Assembly (NCBI GenBank): GCA_036346375.1
Contig: JAYEVE010000673.1
Span: 1-64,000, forward strand
Reading direction: 5' to 3'
DNA length: 64,000 bases
Source: Guadua angustifolia
Taxonomy: Eukaryota; Streptophyta; Magnoliopsida; Poales; Poaceae
Made by a program: the position numbers and the translations under genes. This document shows positions 34,151-46,150 of this stretch, one piece after another; position 1 is the stretch's first letter; every line of letters begins with the position of its first letter. Under the pieces are notes generated by a model. It saw only the letters and a program-made list of their open reading frames with translations. It did not search any database and was not told where the DNA came from.

Positions 34151-35077
34151 TAATAAAAAATAATGAAACATTCTTATTACACACTAATATGATTTTCAAA
34201 AAATGAAATAAGGTTATAAATCCACAACTAGAATGTTAGTAGTCTATTACACCAAAAAGCAAAGCAATCATTCCATATCAACCAAACCCGTCACCTAGTG
34301 GCTTTCTTCTCGATGTATCGTATGCTCTACCAGAGCCATGCTTTTGGAACTTCGAGTCTGATCAAAATCGAAGTTCCAGAACCTTCTCAGCAATGAGCAC
34401 CTTATATTTGCCGATGGGCCACGCCGGTGACGTTAGCGTTGCGTTGATATGGAATGATCGCGTAAGCTTTTTGTGTAATAGACTAGGTAACATATTAGAA
34501 AGGATTTATAATCTTATTTTATTTTTTGAAATCATATTAGTGTGGAATATGTATGATTCATTATTATTATTATTGCATTTTTATCGACAGTCCTTATCTT
34601 CATCGACCCGCCTCTTGCACTCAAGAGTGCCATAATTTGAGGGATATCAATCGAATAAAGGATAGATGGTGATTACGCCCGAGAATAATAAAAATCATAT
34701 AGGAGTAAATTTTCCAAAGAGAAGGCAACCGACATAGTACATGGCTATTTAATGTTTTCGAGAAGATAAAATAAGGAAAGCAATTTTCCCGAGAGAAAAC
34801 TTCGACATAGCACAGTGCCAAAAGGAACTCTGAACTCCAGTCAAGCCCGATGAACTTTGAACAAAGCATCACAAAGCACCACAATTTACATTTTTCATCT
34901 AACAGACTACTAATATAGCTAGCATGAGATTTCATCATTGGAAAGCAATTGGAATAAGAAATCAGTAAATACAAAGTGCATAAATGTTTTCACAAATTCA
35001 TGCAGCAAAACATTGACCCTTCTTCCTCATCCTCATTCTTCCCCCCTCTTGCCACACTTTCTTCCCAAGCATTTCGC
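34151..35077. other. CACTA internal region without recognised coding sequence
   Basis: Probably intron or 5' leader of gene 1. It contains a perfect 11-bp inverted repeat, TGGAACTTCGA (34345-34355) and TCGAAGTTCCA (34368-34378), and otherwise only short random-looking frames. Confidence 0.4.
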
Positions 35078-35449
35078 TCAGGACCACAGCACCCAGCCCT
35101 TCTTCCTCGCTCCTCCTTCCTCACTCCCTCCTTCTTCTTGCTCCAGACCACGGGCGCCCAACCCAGCCGGACCGCTCCTCGGGCATTTTGCGAACACCTT
35201 CAGGGCGGTGGGATTAGAGAGGAGGAGGAGGCGTCTTGCAACTATACCTCGGTCCTCCCGGGTGGAAATGAGCGGGCGGCGTGGCAGAGGAGGCGATGGC
35301 GAGTGGCCGAGGAGGCTTCTACAGGTGGTGGCGTCGTGTGGGGTCTCGGCGGAGGCTGACCGAGACTTGAAAATTTGGGGTGTGAGGAAGGGACTTAGAA
35401 AATTAGGGTGTGAGGAAGAGCGGAGTATCAACTTTATATAGGAACCCAC
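35078..35449 (-). promoter_or_regulatory. Likely 5' leader/first exon and TATA box of CACTA gene 1
   Basis: On the minus strand a TATA-like word (CTATATAAAG, about 35433-35442) is followed by a GC-rich, Ser/Pro/Arg-coding open stretch of about 370 bp, such as a leader or first exon. Directly upstream lies the internal palindrome array (35450-35850). The start codon of gene 1 cannot be fixed. Confidence 0.45.
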
Positions 35450-35850
35450 TTCTAGCGGTTGGTATTATCAACCGCTTGTGAAAGACTCTCTGGCATGTTA
35501 ATATTACTAACCGCTTGTAGAACGCATGGATGGCGGGAGTGGAAAGGCCCTATGCAAGCGGTTGGTATTATCAACCGCTTATAGGCGCCGACTAACAAGC
35601 TATTAATACCAACCGCTTGTAAAAATATCGACCGGATAATATTCAAAACAATACGGTGCCCATATCATTCGATAAGATCTCTTCCTCCCGGCTAGCGGCG
35701 TGGCGTTTGAGTGTCTCGAGCTCCACCACGGTTGAACCCGCTCGCGCCTTGCCATTCTTTTTTATTGTATACCTTTCTACAAGCGGTTGGTATTATCAAC
35801 CGCTTGTAATAATAATATACAAGCGGTTGTTAGTACCAACCGCTTGTAAA
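35450..35850. repeat. Internal AAGCGGTT palindrome array in the CACTA element
   Basis: At least five palindromes such as AAGCGGTTGGTATTATCAACCGCTT lie in two clusters (35454-35618 and 35779-35850). They are the same type as at the element ends, but more than 6 kb from the left end and upstream of the gene 1 TATA box. No CACTA terminus is present nearby, so this is not simply another element's end as far as I can see. Confidence 0.8.
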
Positions 35851-36070
35851 ATTAATGTCGAATTTTTAAAAGCTTTAGAACTTTAGTTTCATTCCATAAT
35901 TTTTAAAAAAGCTTTTAACACTTCACTTTCATTTCACAATTATTAAAAAAACCTTTTAGCACTTTAGTTTCATTCCAGAATTTTGGCACTTTACATTTGG
36001 AAAAAAACACTTCATACAGTAGAAGACCCGTGTTACATATACATAGTTCATACAGTAATGGTACATCTTA

Positions 36071-37539
36071 AGTAGTAACGTACTTTGTCTTTACAAGTGT
36101 TCCTTCATTATGATCGCGACGTATGAAAGGAGTATCCACGTTTGTGTCATTAAGGAGGCTTATGTCGACATCCACAGCGAAAGGAGGGATCTCGTCGAAC
36201 TGACTATACTCTTCCTCGTCTGTGACGTCCTCAATTCCAACAATCCTTCGTTTGCCTTGGAGAACCACGTGTCGCTTTGGCTTAGTACTACAATCTTTTT
36301 GCTTGTCCTTTTGCTTCTTAGGTTTGCTTGACATGTCCATTCGTAGAAGACTTGTCTCACATCGTTCAGCGAGACGAGCGATTAGCGCTTATAGTCGACT
36401 TGCGTGAGGTCCACGATTGTCATCCGTATTTGTTGACCTTCACGCGCTTGAAGTCGGTTTGACCCATTGGCACTTAAATGAGGGACCTTCAAGGTCCATA
36501 GTCAAGCTCCCATATCTCTTCTATGAAACCATAATATGTATCCACCTTGCCTTTGTTGTCTTGGCGTCTATCTGGACACCGCTAATACAGTTGGTGCTCT
36601 TGTTATCACAGGATGCGGTGTAGAATGTGTAACCATTTATCTCGTACCCTGGAATGTCACGATTTCACTAGATGGTCCCCGAGCTAGGCGTTACAAGCTG
36701 TTCATTGTCGACTCTTTCAAAAGGATGTACTTTTTGTAACCAAGCCCGAAAAGAATCCATGTGCTTCAGTGTTATCCAGATCCTCGAGACCTCTCCAGGA
36801 AATCATGGCGTAGAATACTCTTGTGCTCAAGGACATACGGGGCCACTCAGTTGATTGTTTCAAAACCGTGAAATGTGCTTGCTTAAATGTAAGAAGATCA
36901 TTGCATGCAATTACTTTCCTTCCTAGTGTCCCTTTTTCGTAGCCTCCCTCATGGCGTGATATAGGGGCCGATCGGGTTTAGATCATTAATGTAATCCACA
37001 CAAAAACTCAATCACCTCCTCATCCCATAACCTCGGCTATGCATCCTTCCTGAACGAGAAGCGATTCTGAACATACTTCTTTAGCACACTCATGTACCTC
37101 TCGAAAGGGAACATGTTGTGTAGATACAAGGATCGAGAATACCTATCTCTTTGACAAGGTGAATAGTGAGATGAACCATAATATCAAAGAATCACGGGAG
37201 GAAAGATCATCTCAAGACTAACCACACTTTGTACCATGTCATCCTGCAGCTTACTTAGTTTATCTGGGTCGATGACCTTCTATGAAACCGCGTTGAAAAA
37301 AGAACACAGCTTTGTGATTGTCCCCCGTACCCACTTGGGCAATATGCCTCTCACCCACCAGGAGCAAGCGTGTCATTAACACAAAGACGGTCATGGGATT
37401 TCATGTGTACGATTTTATTCTCTTCGTGTTTATGAGTCTCTTTACATTCGAGGAGTATCAGGAAGGACCTTCACACTTGCTCAGAACTCTATCATGCTTT
37501 TTCTCTTCTTTGCTTAGAGTGTAGCTCGCAGGATGTAGG
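36071..37539 (-). pseudogene. CACTA TnpD, C-terminal part
   Basis: Minus strand, continuing the transposase from 49613 across the gypsy insertion. In order: ASYTLS, then FFNAVS and KVIDPDKLSKLQDDMVQS (DUF4218-like region, 37300-37200); YMSVLKKYVQNRFSF; a DUF4216-like region (YGSLTMDLEGPSFK, about 36480-36540); and the C-terminal tail GKRRIVGIEDVTDEEEYSQF, FDEIPPFAVDVDISLL and FIRRDHNEGTLV, ending near 36071. Several stops and frameshifts are present. This part belongs to the transposase that cuts CACTA ends. Confidence 0.8.
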
Positions 37540-37544
37540 TAATG

Positions 37545-38620
37545 TGACGAATACTCCTACCAGGGGTACCCCCACATCAAAGTATGCATCCATTTCAAGA
37601 TCGCATCTCTCTCAAGTGATTCGGTTTGGCTTGGGATCACGTGATGATCTGAGCTCAAGAGGAAGGGCCATGCTTTGGTCACATCCCGATCGAAGGCCCC
37701 TCTAGCAGAAGAGTCCCCTTCGGTCTGCAGCCGACCTAGCCTCGGCTCTGGGCGCCCGTCGGCCCCAGACCACTCCAGTCCCACGCCACCATAAGCTCCA
37801 CCTCCACCAAGGGCTACGCTAGGCGCCCTTGCAAGGTCCGCCCAAGACCAGTCAGACAACGACCGTAAGCTGACTGGATCTTGACGGGGCCTAACGAGCT
37901 TTGGCTCCGCAACCTCGCCACATCAGCGGCCTCGCCTGCCGGTCACGAATCTCACGAACCACAGCGGTCATGTTGAGGCGGGTGGCTTCTTCTCAAGCGA
38001 CAGAGGCGGCCTCGGCCGCACCCGTCCCATCAAGCCGTCAACATCGACAAGCGCACCTTCCCAAGCGAAGCACCGTCTGTTGTGGCCATTCCATTTAGAC
38101 AAGGCGCCGCGTAAGGCGGTCGCACCTTCAACGGAGCGCCGTCGTTGTGACTACCAACCCAAGCATGGGGTCAGCGTAAAAGCATCAATCATCAAGACTA
38201 AAGGCCGGGACACCCGGACTTAGTAATGCCCCTACCTTTTTTTCAAAATCGTGTAACCTGCCCCTCGGCCTATATAAAAGGAGGCGGGGCCCTCGAGGAG
38301 GAGAGACGGACACGTTCATTTGCTTTCTCGCTGGACACACACTAAGCCTTGGGACCCGGCTCAACATCCAAGCGAGGCAAGCCCTCCCGACCTTCTCCTT
38401 CCAGAGTGGCGCTAAGGGCACGTCCTTAGCCTCGCTTGAAACCTCCGGTGACCTCGGCACTCTGTATAATACAAACCACCACCACGAACCAGGAAGTAGG
38501 GGCGTTCACCTTGAACCGATTATACATCAAGAGACTTTCTTAGTCTAACCATTCGAGGAGAGGGGACGTGCGACCCCCGAAACTCACAAATTTACTTGCC
38601 GGTTATACGAAACACCGATA
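37545..38620 (+). repeat. Gypsy 5' LTR
   Basis: It begins TGACGAATACTCC and ends near GAAACACCGATA; the end is uncertain by a few bases. CTATATAAAAGGAGGCGGGG at about 38270-38289 holds the TATA box. It matches 48536-49607, with many one-base gaps between the copies. Confidence 0.85.
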
Positions 38621-38621
38621 G

Positions 38622-38640
38622 TTGGCACGCCAGGTAGGGG
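38622..38640 (+). other. Gypsy primer binding site
   Basis: TTGGCACGCCAGGTAGGGG directly follows the LTR end. I recall this form from Tat-type elements but cannot name the tRNA with certainty. Confidence 0.6.
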
Positions 38641-38689
38641 GCTTTGCGCGTCATCTTTGTGATATCTGGATTCCCATCTCTCTCCTTGA

Positions 38690-40560
38690 TGGCTTTCTTC
38701 ACCAGCGACAACGCATCTGCGTCAAAGAGCAGCATTCGCTTCGGCTCCCTCGACTTCATCACCGTCCCGGCGGGAGAGTTCGTGCTCATCCCCGCCGCCC
38801 TCCAGGCTCAGGCGTCTACCCTGAGCCTAGATCCCGTTGCCGATGCCTTCAGCCACCTCCGGCTTGGGGACCCTGAGCGGACCCTGAGACCGGAGTCCAT
38901 TCAGCGCCGCACCGCCCTCGGCAGTGGCGCGCGCGAGCTTGCGCGGGCGGCAGCCTCACCTCCCGCAAGCTCGCGCCTCGTGGCTATGGTCGGCCACCTG
39001 CCGGCCTCCGTCTATGACTTCTTTGGGCTCCTCGGCCTCGACTCGGCTCGAACGCGAATTGCACCTCCGGTCGTTGTACGCCCGAAAGTGCAACATGGCG
39101 GGCGGGCAGCCACCACCTCCGTCGATCCGAGTCGCCGCCCGGCGTCTTGCGGCGCGGGGCGGAGATTCAGCAGGCGAAACCGCCGAGGCCTCGGGCTCGT
39201 CGCATGGAGCTCCAGCAGCGAACAAGCTGGAGGCCCATGAGGCCAAGCAGCGAGCTCAGTCGACACGGAGCAAAATGGCCGGGACCTTCGCACACGCACT
39301 GCGCGTGCATGAGCGGAGTTCAACAACAAGCTGGTAGGATCACACGGTCTTCAGTACTTCCCGCGCCCGACCAAAATGTCGCCGCATTGCATGGCGATCT
39401 TTGCCGTGGCATTCTGAGCTGAGGACCAGGGGCCAAGGCCACCTACCAGAAACCTCAGGGGCTGGTAGGCGTCTTCTTGATACAGCACATGCTGACCTTA
39501 ATCTCCTTTCGCTCGGGGCCTCTTCTAGCCACCCAAGCAGCGCTTGACGCCTCCGGGCTCTGAGAGTCCGGTGCAAGCAGTGGTCGCCGCCGATCATCAT
39601 GAGCCTCCCACACCCGGTCTTGGCCGACACGGGTGAAAGTCGTGGCGTTCAGCACGCAATCGAGACCCGGAAGAAGGTGGGCGGTGTGCCACTTAATCTC
39701 GAGGCGCGGATAGTGGCCGGCGCCACCACCGCGGCCCGAGCCCGATGTGCAGGGCCACGAGCGTTGTCCGGAGATCCTACGCGGACTTCCCGTCGAGTTC
39801 GGGCCCCACCAACATAACCAAGTACTGCCCTGGGGCCACGAACCCCGGTCACAGTTGAAGACTCCGGCTCGCATCTTGCAGGGAGAGGAAGCGCAGACGA
39901 TCTTTTGTCATCCGGTGCCTCCCCATCTACCTCGCGGACTCTGCTGCGAGCCTGGCTCGAGTGCTTCCCGCCGACACCATCGAGGAGCTGGGCCGACTTG
40001 AAGAACGTCTTCGTCGGTAACTTTTAGGGCACCTACAAGCGCCTTGAGAACTCACAGGACTGAAAGTCACCAAGCGAAATGGGAGTCTCTGCAGGGATTA
40101 CATCGGCGATTCTCCCAACAATGCAACGAGCTCCCCGACATTGCGGCTTGACGCCGTTGTTCGGCGTTCATCCACGACACCTCTTGAAGGCCACGGTGCA
40201 CAAGCTGGGCTGCGCCAAGCCCAGGACCACCAAAGAGCTCCTCGACATCACCAATAACCACGCCTCCGTGAGGCCGTTAGAACATTTTTGATAAGGGAAG
40301 GCCAGCGAGAGCCGCCCCGACGCCACGGTGCCACCCCGTCGCTCCGGCAGGGAAGAAGCGAAGGGGGAAGAGGCAGCGAGGGCCCCACGGTCCACCGCCG
40401 ATCGTCATCCAAGCGGCGAGCGTCGAGACCCAAACCACCGAAGGCGATGGAGAGCCGTGGTCCGCATCACTTCGTACCTGTTACACAAATCGAGGATTGC
40501 AAAACCTGAGCGCTTCATCACGGAGTTCCCCACGGGCAAAAGGAAGAAGCGACGACCAGA
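38690..40560 (+). pseudogene. gag: Gypsy gag (frameshifted)
   Basis: An N-terminal stretch from MAFFTSDNASASKSSIRFGS (38690) is Ala/Arg-rich. The recognisable retrotransposon gag domain lies at about 39985-40260, with WADLKNVFVG, ATVHKLGCAKPRTTKELLDI and TNNHAS, split over frames. A basic region (about 40510-40590, KRKKRRPDRRRGQRR) follows. Many one-base indels break it. The protein would form the particle shell. Confidence 0.75.
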
Positions 40561-40587
40561 TCGACGCCGAGGCCAAAGGAGGCACCG

Positions 40588-41150
40588 ATGAGTACCCAAA
40601 ACCCGATGGTTGCCTCACTTGATCTTTGGAGGCGGCATGACTCGCCGACAAAGCGGCGAAGCTTCGCCTTCGCGGTTCACGGTGGCTCTGTTGCCCAAGT
40701 ACGCCGGTGGTCGGTGTCGCCAATCACCTTTGATCGAACCAACCATCCCGATCCGCCCCGCGCAGGGGAGGTATCCCGGTCATGGCCCCAGAAGTGGGGA
40801 CAAAGCGCCTCTAAGGTGCTCATGGATGGCGGCAGAAATTTCAACATTACGTATGTTGAGACCTTGACGCCATGGAATCCAAGGCTCGCGTCTTCGACCG
40901 AGCAAAGCGCCCTTCCGCGCATCGTCCGGCTGCGAGACCCATGCCTCCGCCGAATCGATCTGCCCGTCACCTTTGGGAACGAGACCAACTTCGCACCGAG
41001 ACCCTCACTTTTGAGGTTGTAGGGTTTCTGGTTCCTACCACGTTATCATGGGAGGCCATGCTCGCCAAGTTCATGGCGGTCCCCAATTACACTACCTCAA
41101 GCCGAAGATCCGGGCGCGGAGTCATCACCGTGGTACGTGCATCTTTTTAG
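40588..41150 (+). pseudogene. Gypsy aspartic protease
   Basis: Recognisable pieces in shifting frames: SPITFDRTNHPD, SKVLMDGGRNFNITYVETL (the active-site Asp in LMDGG, where canonical enzymes have D-S/T-G), IDLPVTFG, TLTFEVVGF and AKFMAVPNYT. Frame changes near 40860, 41025 and 41060 inactivate it. It processes the gag-pol polyprotein in intact relatives. Confidence 0.8.
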
Positions 41151-41399
41151 CTTACATAGCTACTGAAAGCAAAGCGATTCGCGAGTTGGCGTCGGCGATC
41201 GTCGCATCCGCCGGTCGAAAATCTCCGGAGAAACCGGAGGTCCGCCCCGACTCGGACAAGTCGGGGCCGGTCCTTCAAGTCCGCCCGAAGACACGAAGGA
41301 GGTTGCGGTCGATCCGAAGATCCGACCAAGACCGTGCGATAAAACCACGCTCCCGCCAAATAGGAAAAGCGGCTCGTCGATTTCCTCGCTCCAACAGGG

Positions 41400-42290
41400 A
41401 TGTCTTTGCATGAAGCCTTCGACTGCACGGCATCGGAAGTCGCCGAGCACTCCTTGAATATCCGACCCGGCTCAAGGCCGGTCGTTCAGCGCTTGCGCCA
41501 CTTCGACGAGGAGAAGCGCAAGGTTATTGGCGAACAAATCGCCAAGCTTTTGGCTGCAGGGTTCATAAAAGAGGTCCGTCACCCCGGGTGGCTGGCCAAC
41601 CCTGTACTTGTAAAGAAGAAGTCCGGGCAATGGAGAATGTGCGTTGACTACACGAGCCTCAACAAGGCATGTCCCAAGGACCCTTTTCCATTGCCCCGCA
41701 TCGACCAAGTTATCAACTCCACCGCAGGGTGCGAATCCCTGTCTTTCCTGGATGCCTACTCAGGCTACCACCAGATAGTGATGAAAGAGTCCGATCAGCT
41801 CGTGACCTCATTCATCACTCCGTTCAACTTCGTTACATTCGTGACAATGCCGTTCATCTGAAAAATCACGGGTGCTACATACGGCGATGTATGCAAGCGC
41901 AGCCGACGACGGTCGAGCGTAACCTCGAGGCATACGTGGGCGACATCTTTTCAAAACTAAGAAGGCAGACGATCTCGTCGCCGACTTAGGAGAGACTTTT
42001 GCGAACCTCCGGCGGTTTCACATCAGGCTCAACCCCGAGAAGTGTGTTTTCGGAGTCCCCAAGGGGAAAGCTGCTCGGTTTCATCGTTTCCGGGCGTGGC
42101 ATCAAAGCCAATCGAGAGAAGATCTCGCGATCATGAAGATGGGCCCGATCGGCAATCTCAAAAGAGTCAAAGGCGGCGGGATGCTGGCGGCCTTGAAACC
42201 GTTCGTCTCTCACCTCGGTGGCGCGGGATCTTGCTTTACAAAATGCTTAAAAGTCCGATCACTTCAAGCGGGCCTTGAAGCGCGGGAAGC
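41400..42290 (+). pseudogene. Gypsy reverse transcriptase, partial
   Basis: An uninterrupted stretch to 41861 carries GSRPVVQRLRHFDEEK, FIKEVRHPGWLANPVLVKKK, WRMCVDYTSLNKACPKDPFP and DAYSGYHQI, then stops. The catalytic YxDD region is expected near 41930-41960, where only YVGD is readable with frame changes. Fragments follow to about 42290. It is non-functional. Confidence 0.85.
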
Positions 42291-43197
42291 CCTCAATCGG
42301 TGAAGGCATTCCGACCACACCCGGTCTGATCGCCCGGCGCCCGAAGAATCACTCCTCCTTTACATCGCCGCCCGACCCGAGTCATCGGTGGCGCTTGTTG
42401 TGGAAGCCGAGCGAGGAGGCCATATTCTCAAGGTACAACGGCGGTGTACTTCATCGATGAAGTACTCTTGAGTCAAAGCTCGATATCCTTGATCGAAGGC
42501 GCTCTATCACGGTTCTCATCGCTAAGAGGAAGTTGGTCCACTACTTTGGCCGGCATTCGATCTCTGTGGTGACCTCCATGCGCTCGGCGAAATCATTATG
42601 TCATAGCGCCGGGAAGGATAGCCAAGTGGGCTCTCGAGCTCAACGACCCACGACGATCGTCGTCCCGGACGCGACGATCAAGTCGCCAGAGTCTTAACCC
42701 GACCGTCGCCGAGTGGACGAAAGCCGGCGCCGCCCGTGAAGAAACCAGTCTTGGGCGATGTACTTAACCGGATCTTACACCAGAGCGGGGCAAGGGCTGG
42801 AGTCGTCCTCGTTCCCGCAGAAACAAGCTCGATCGCCGTCGGTTGCACTTCAACGCAACCAACAACGTCGCCCGTCTGAAGCTTGCTAAATCAGCGGTCT
42901 TCGGATCGGCTGCCGACCTCGGCGCCGCGCCGGCGGCTTTGCGTACCACGGCGACTCCAGCTGGTCGTCGACCAAGTCATGAAGGCTTCCGAACCTCGTG
43001 ACTTCCCGCGATGGCAGCATCTTCAAGAGATGCTGCAGTTGGAGGAAAGGTTCAAGGGTTTCGAACTTCACCATAGCTACCGACGCCACAATGGCGAGGC
43101 CGACTACCTAGCCAATTTGACCTCCAGCTGGGGACCGGTCCCGCCGGGGATCTTCGTCTCCGACCTCTACAAGCCATTCGTCCGACTGGACTCCCCT
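42291..43197 (+). pseudogene. Gypsy RT connection and RNase H remnant
   Basis: 42291-42880 contains scattered, frameshifted traces of the RT end and RNase H start. 42883-43197 is open and reads VDQVMKASEPRDFPRWQHLQ, FKGFELHHSYRRHNGEADYL and ANLTSS, the C-terminal RNase H region with its conserved HN-EAD motif. Confidence 0.75.
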
Positions 43198-43282
43198 TAG
43201 AACAATACCAGAGCCCTCGGGGAGGCGCCCCCCGATCGCCGAGCACCCGGGATCGGAACCCTCTGGGTCGGGCCCTGTCGTA

Positions 43283-44505
43283 TTGGTCGCCGATTCCGAC
43301 TGGAGGAAGCCCTTTATCGACCGACTGACCAAAGGATCGCTCCCCGCCGACCCCACCGAGGCCCGGCGCCTCGCTCGACTGACGAAATCCTTCGTCCTGA
43401 TCGGGGAAGATCTCTATAAGAAGAGCCCCTCCGGGGTCCACCAGAAGTGCATTTTGGCGGATCAAGGGAAGCAGCTGCTGCTCAACATCCATGCCGGAGT
43501 CTGCGGTCACCACGCCGTACCATGATCCCTCGTGGGCAAAGCCTTCCGCCAAGGCTTCTATTGGCCGACCGCGATGGCCGATGCTGAGCAAATCGTTCGC
43601 ACCTGCGAAGGGTGCCAATTCTTAAGCTTAGCGAGCGCATCTCCCGCACAAGCCTCGCAGACGATCCCTATCACTTGGCGTTCGCCATTTGGGGCTCGTC
43701 TGGTCGGACCTTCGGGGAAGGCGCCGGGGCTTGACTCACCTACTCGTTGCGGTGGACAAGTTCACCAAGTGGATAGAAGCTAAGCCGGTCGCCACCATCA
43801 CCTTCGATCACGAGCGACCAACTATCCGCAACATCGTTTATCGGTTGGAGTCGAACTCCATTATCGCGATAACGAACGCGAGTTCACGGGGAAGGAGTTT
43901 CTCGAGTTCTCTGACGATTTCAACATCGCGTCGACCGGGCATTTGTAGCCCATCCGCGACTAACGGCGGGTCGGTAGCGCCAGCGCCTTGATCCTCAAGG
44001 GCTCAAACCGCGAATCTTGGTAGGCCGAAGGATTCGCAGAGACCTTTGGCGGCTGAATTGCCCTCTGTCCTCTGGAGCCTGCGGACCACGCCGACTGGAT
44101 TCACACCATTCTTCTGGTGTTGTTATGCCGAGGCCGTTTACCAACCGACACAGGTGTGGCGCCCCAAGACTACTGAGCCTTGACAGCCTTGAGGGCTCGG
44201 CCCAGCGCAACAAGAGCGCCATCGACCCGGCTTGGCGAGCGCGATGTGGTGGTCCTGATCGGCCAAAGTACCCGTGAGACGCTGCGGCGTTACCATGTTC
44301 GCCAGGTTCGTGGACGGTCCTTCAACGTCGGCGACTTGGTCCTGCGGCAGGTTCAGTCCAACATTGGCAGACACAAGCTATCCCCTCTGTGGGAAGGGCC
44401 CTTCACCATCGCAGAGATCCTCCGACCAGGCACCTTTCGACTCAAAAGCCGCCGGCGACAACATTGTACCCAATGCATGGAATATTGAAGCTAAAGAAAT
44501 TTTAC
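43283..44505 (+). pseudogene. Gypsy integrase remnant
   Basis: The zinc region reads GVHQKCILADQGKQLLLNIH, then GKAFRQGFYWPTAMADAEQI and CEGCQF. The catalytic core starts LTHLLVAVDKFTKWIEAKPV with the first Asp. The second Asp and the Glu lie in a frameshifted stretch (43850-43990). The C-terminus reads RRYHVRQVRGRSFNVGDLVL and HKLSPLWEGPFTIAEILRPG, ending near 44505. There is no chromodomain after it. It would insert the cDNA in intact relatives. Confidence 0.8.
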
Positions 44506-45012
44506 CCTTAAAACTTTTTCTTTATTCACGTGCCTATAACAAACCCCGAGCGAGCGCGGTGTCTTCGATATCCGCATACGATCGTCGTCATATGCGCCGG
44601 GGTATTTGTGCATCTGCATAGCCACGGGATGGCATAAGCAAGCCATCGTGACCCCTAGCGGTAACTCATTCGACCAAAAGTGCTCGGCCTACGCCCGTCT
44701 GGCTGCAATAACGCCAGCGGCGAATAAGAATTGCCCGTCGCGAGCGGTCCTAGTCGGTTTCGGTAGCGCCTTTGGACTATCAACTCTGTCGTTATTTTGG
44801 CGTTTTCTTCAAAAGCGGCTTTGGCCTCTCAGCTCACATAACCCTAGTGATCCACGAGAGCTACGGTCATCCGGCTGAGCGCTCACCACAAAAAGAAGAA
44901 CGCGCAAATAAAGGGCAAAGTTTTCAAAAAGACACGGCGTACAACGTGTGTATATTACATCACACAGAAACAAAAGTTGGGCTCAGGCGCCTGGGGCGTT
45001 CCTAAGCTAAGC
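44506..45012 (+). other. Gypsy non-coding spacer between integrase and antisense gene
   Basis: No gene. It contains a GGTAACTCATTCGACC word (44660-44675) that recurs in similar form at about 46628 and 46970, so part of this spacer is repeated elsewhere in the element. Confidence 0.55.
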
Positions 45013-46035
45013 TCAGGCATTACCCTCGACGGTATCGTCATCAGAGCTATCACTGCCCCCGGACGCCTCGCCCAGCTCGGCCACCCTCTCCACCGCCGAT
45101 CTCACGCTGGCCCGCACTCGGTCGGCATCCCCCTCGATCCCGGCAATGGTCGTGATCGGGTCGAAGAGCGTCGCGGTGGCGCCAGCAGCGAGCCAAGCAC
45201 GATCTACTCGCCCGCGGAGGCGGCTCGCCTCGCGAAGCGAGCAGCTCACGCAAAGCAGGAGCGGTCGGCAAGGCGTCGGCCGCTGGGCGAGTGGAAGCGT
45301 ACCCGACGGAGTAGGCTCAGAGGCTCCTGCAGCCTCACCCCCAGAGACTCCAGGCTCCTGCCCATACCCTCGAAGGCTAAGCGGAGGCGGGGAGAGGAGG
45401 CCTTCTGGCGAGGCCACGCTCCTCGTACTGTCGAGCGAGGTCCTCCCGACGGCCTCAACTGGGCCCGCAGGATGGCGACGTCTCTTCTCGCGCCTTGGCG
45501 AAGCTCCTTCGAGGGCTTCGGCCCAGAAACCAGCCCGCCGCCACTTACTCGCGCGCCTACGCGATTCCTCCTCGGCGGCTGGGCAGACTTTGCCGAGCAA
45601 GCACTTACGCCTCCGGGCGGCGTCCGTTGCCGCTGCCGCCGCCGATGCATCCGACGTCGGTGCGGCGACCGTCATCTTTGGCTGTCCAGCGCCTCGTCGT
45701 AGAGGTAGTGGCATCGCCTCTCTCGCCCAAAGCGGTGCGCCTTGAGCAATGGCAGATGGTTCACAAGAGCCCGAACCAGTGGCACTAGGGGAAAGCAACA
45801 AACAGTTTAACATCAGCGACAAAAAGAAGGCCGAAGCCATCTTGACATAAAAAAGAGGAACTCACCCTGGAAGAGGGTTCCGGATGCGGAAGATCGACGA
45901 GGGCAATACGAGCCCTCCCCTTCTTGTGCGCATGGGCAACCAAACGACGGTGCGGGGCTTCTTGGGGCTCGACCCCAGAGGGTCCACTGTCGCCTCCCGC
46001 TTGCCGACCCTACGATCGTCGTCCCCGCTCGCCAT
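45013..46035 (-). CDS. Antisense gene of the gypsy element, two exons
   Basis: Minus strand. Exon 1 is 46035-45866 (ATG at 46035), with a GTGAGT donor. The intron is 45865-45785, with a pyrimidine-rich CCCCTAG acceptor. Exon 2 is 45784-45013, ending TGA 45013-45015. The phases agree, giving about 313 aa. It starts MASGDDDRRVGKREATVDPL. The middle is Ala/Arg/Pro-rich and basic with no known fold. The end is acidic (GGSDSSDDDTVEGNA). A TATA-like box (CCCTATATAC) lies about 100 bp upstream at 46141-46150. Extra ORFs, some antisense, are known for Tat-lineage elements; their function is unknown. It is open, unlike the sense genes of this element. Confidence 0.65.
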
Positions 46036-46140
46036 CAACACTCGCGTCTCCTAGCCTTTTCCTCTTTTTTCGCCGAAGGGCAGAGGGAGAGCGGGAGGAC
46101 GAGGAGAATGACTGCGCGTGGTTACCTCTCCCCCCGCGCC

Positions 46141-46150
46141 GTATATAGGG
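46141..46150 (-). promoter_or_regulatory. TATA-like box of the antisense gene
   Basis: CCCTATATAC on the minus strand, about 105 bp before the proposed start codon. CGCCGCATTAAAATGCGGCG, a near-perfect palindrome, lies 100 bp further upstream at 46251-46270. Confidence 0.5.

Noticed and set aside
35450..35850. Internal palindrome array as the terminus of a second CACTA element
   Set aside because: I found no CACTA or TAGTG terminus at either edge of the array. I treat it as internal, though a lost terminus cannot be excluded.
44977..45745. Plus-strand frames of about 200-240 codons in the gypsy element
   Set aside because: They are GC-rich shadows of the antisense gene, which has splice sites, consistent phase and a TATA-like box.
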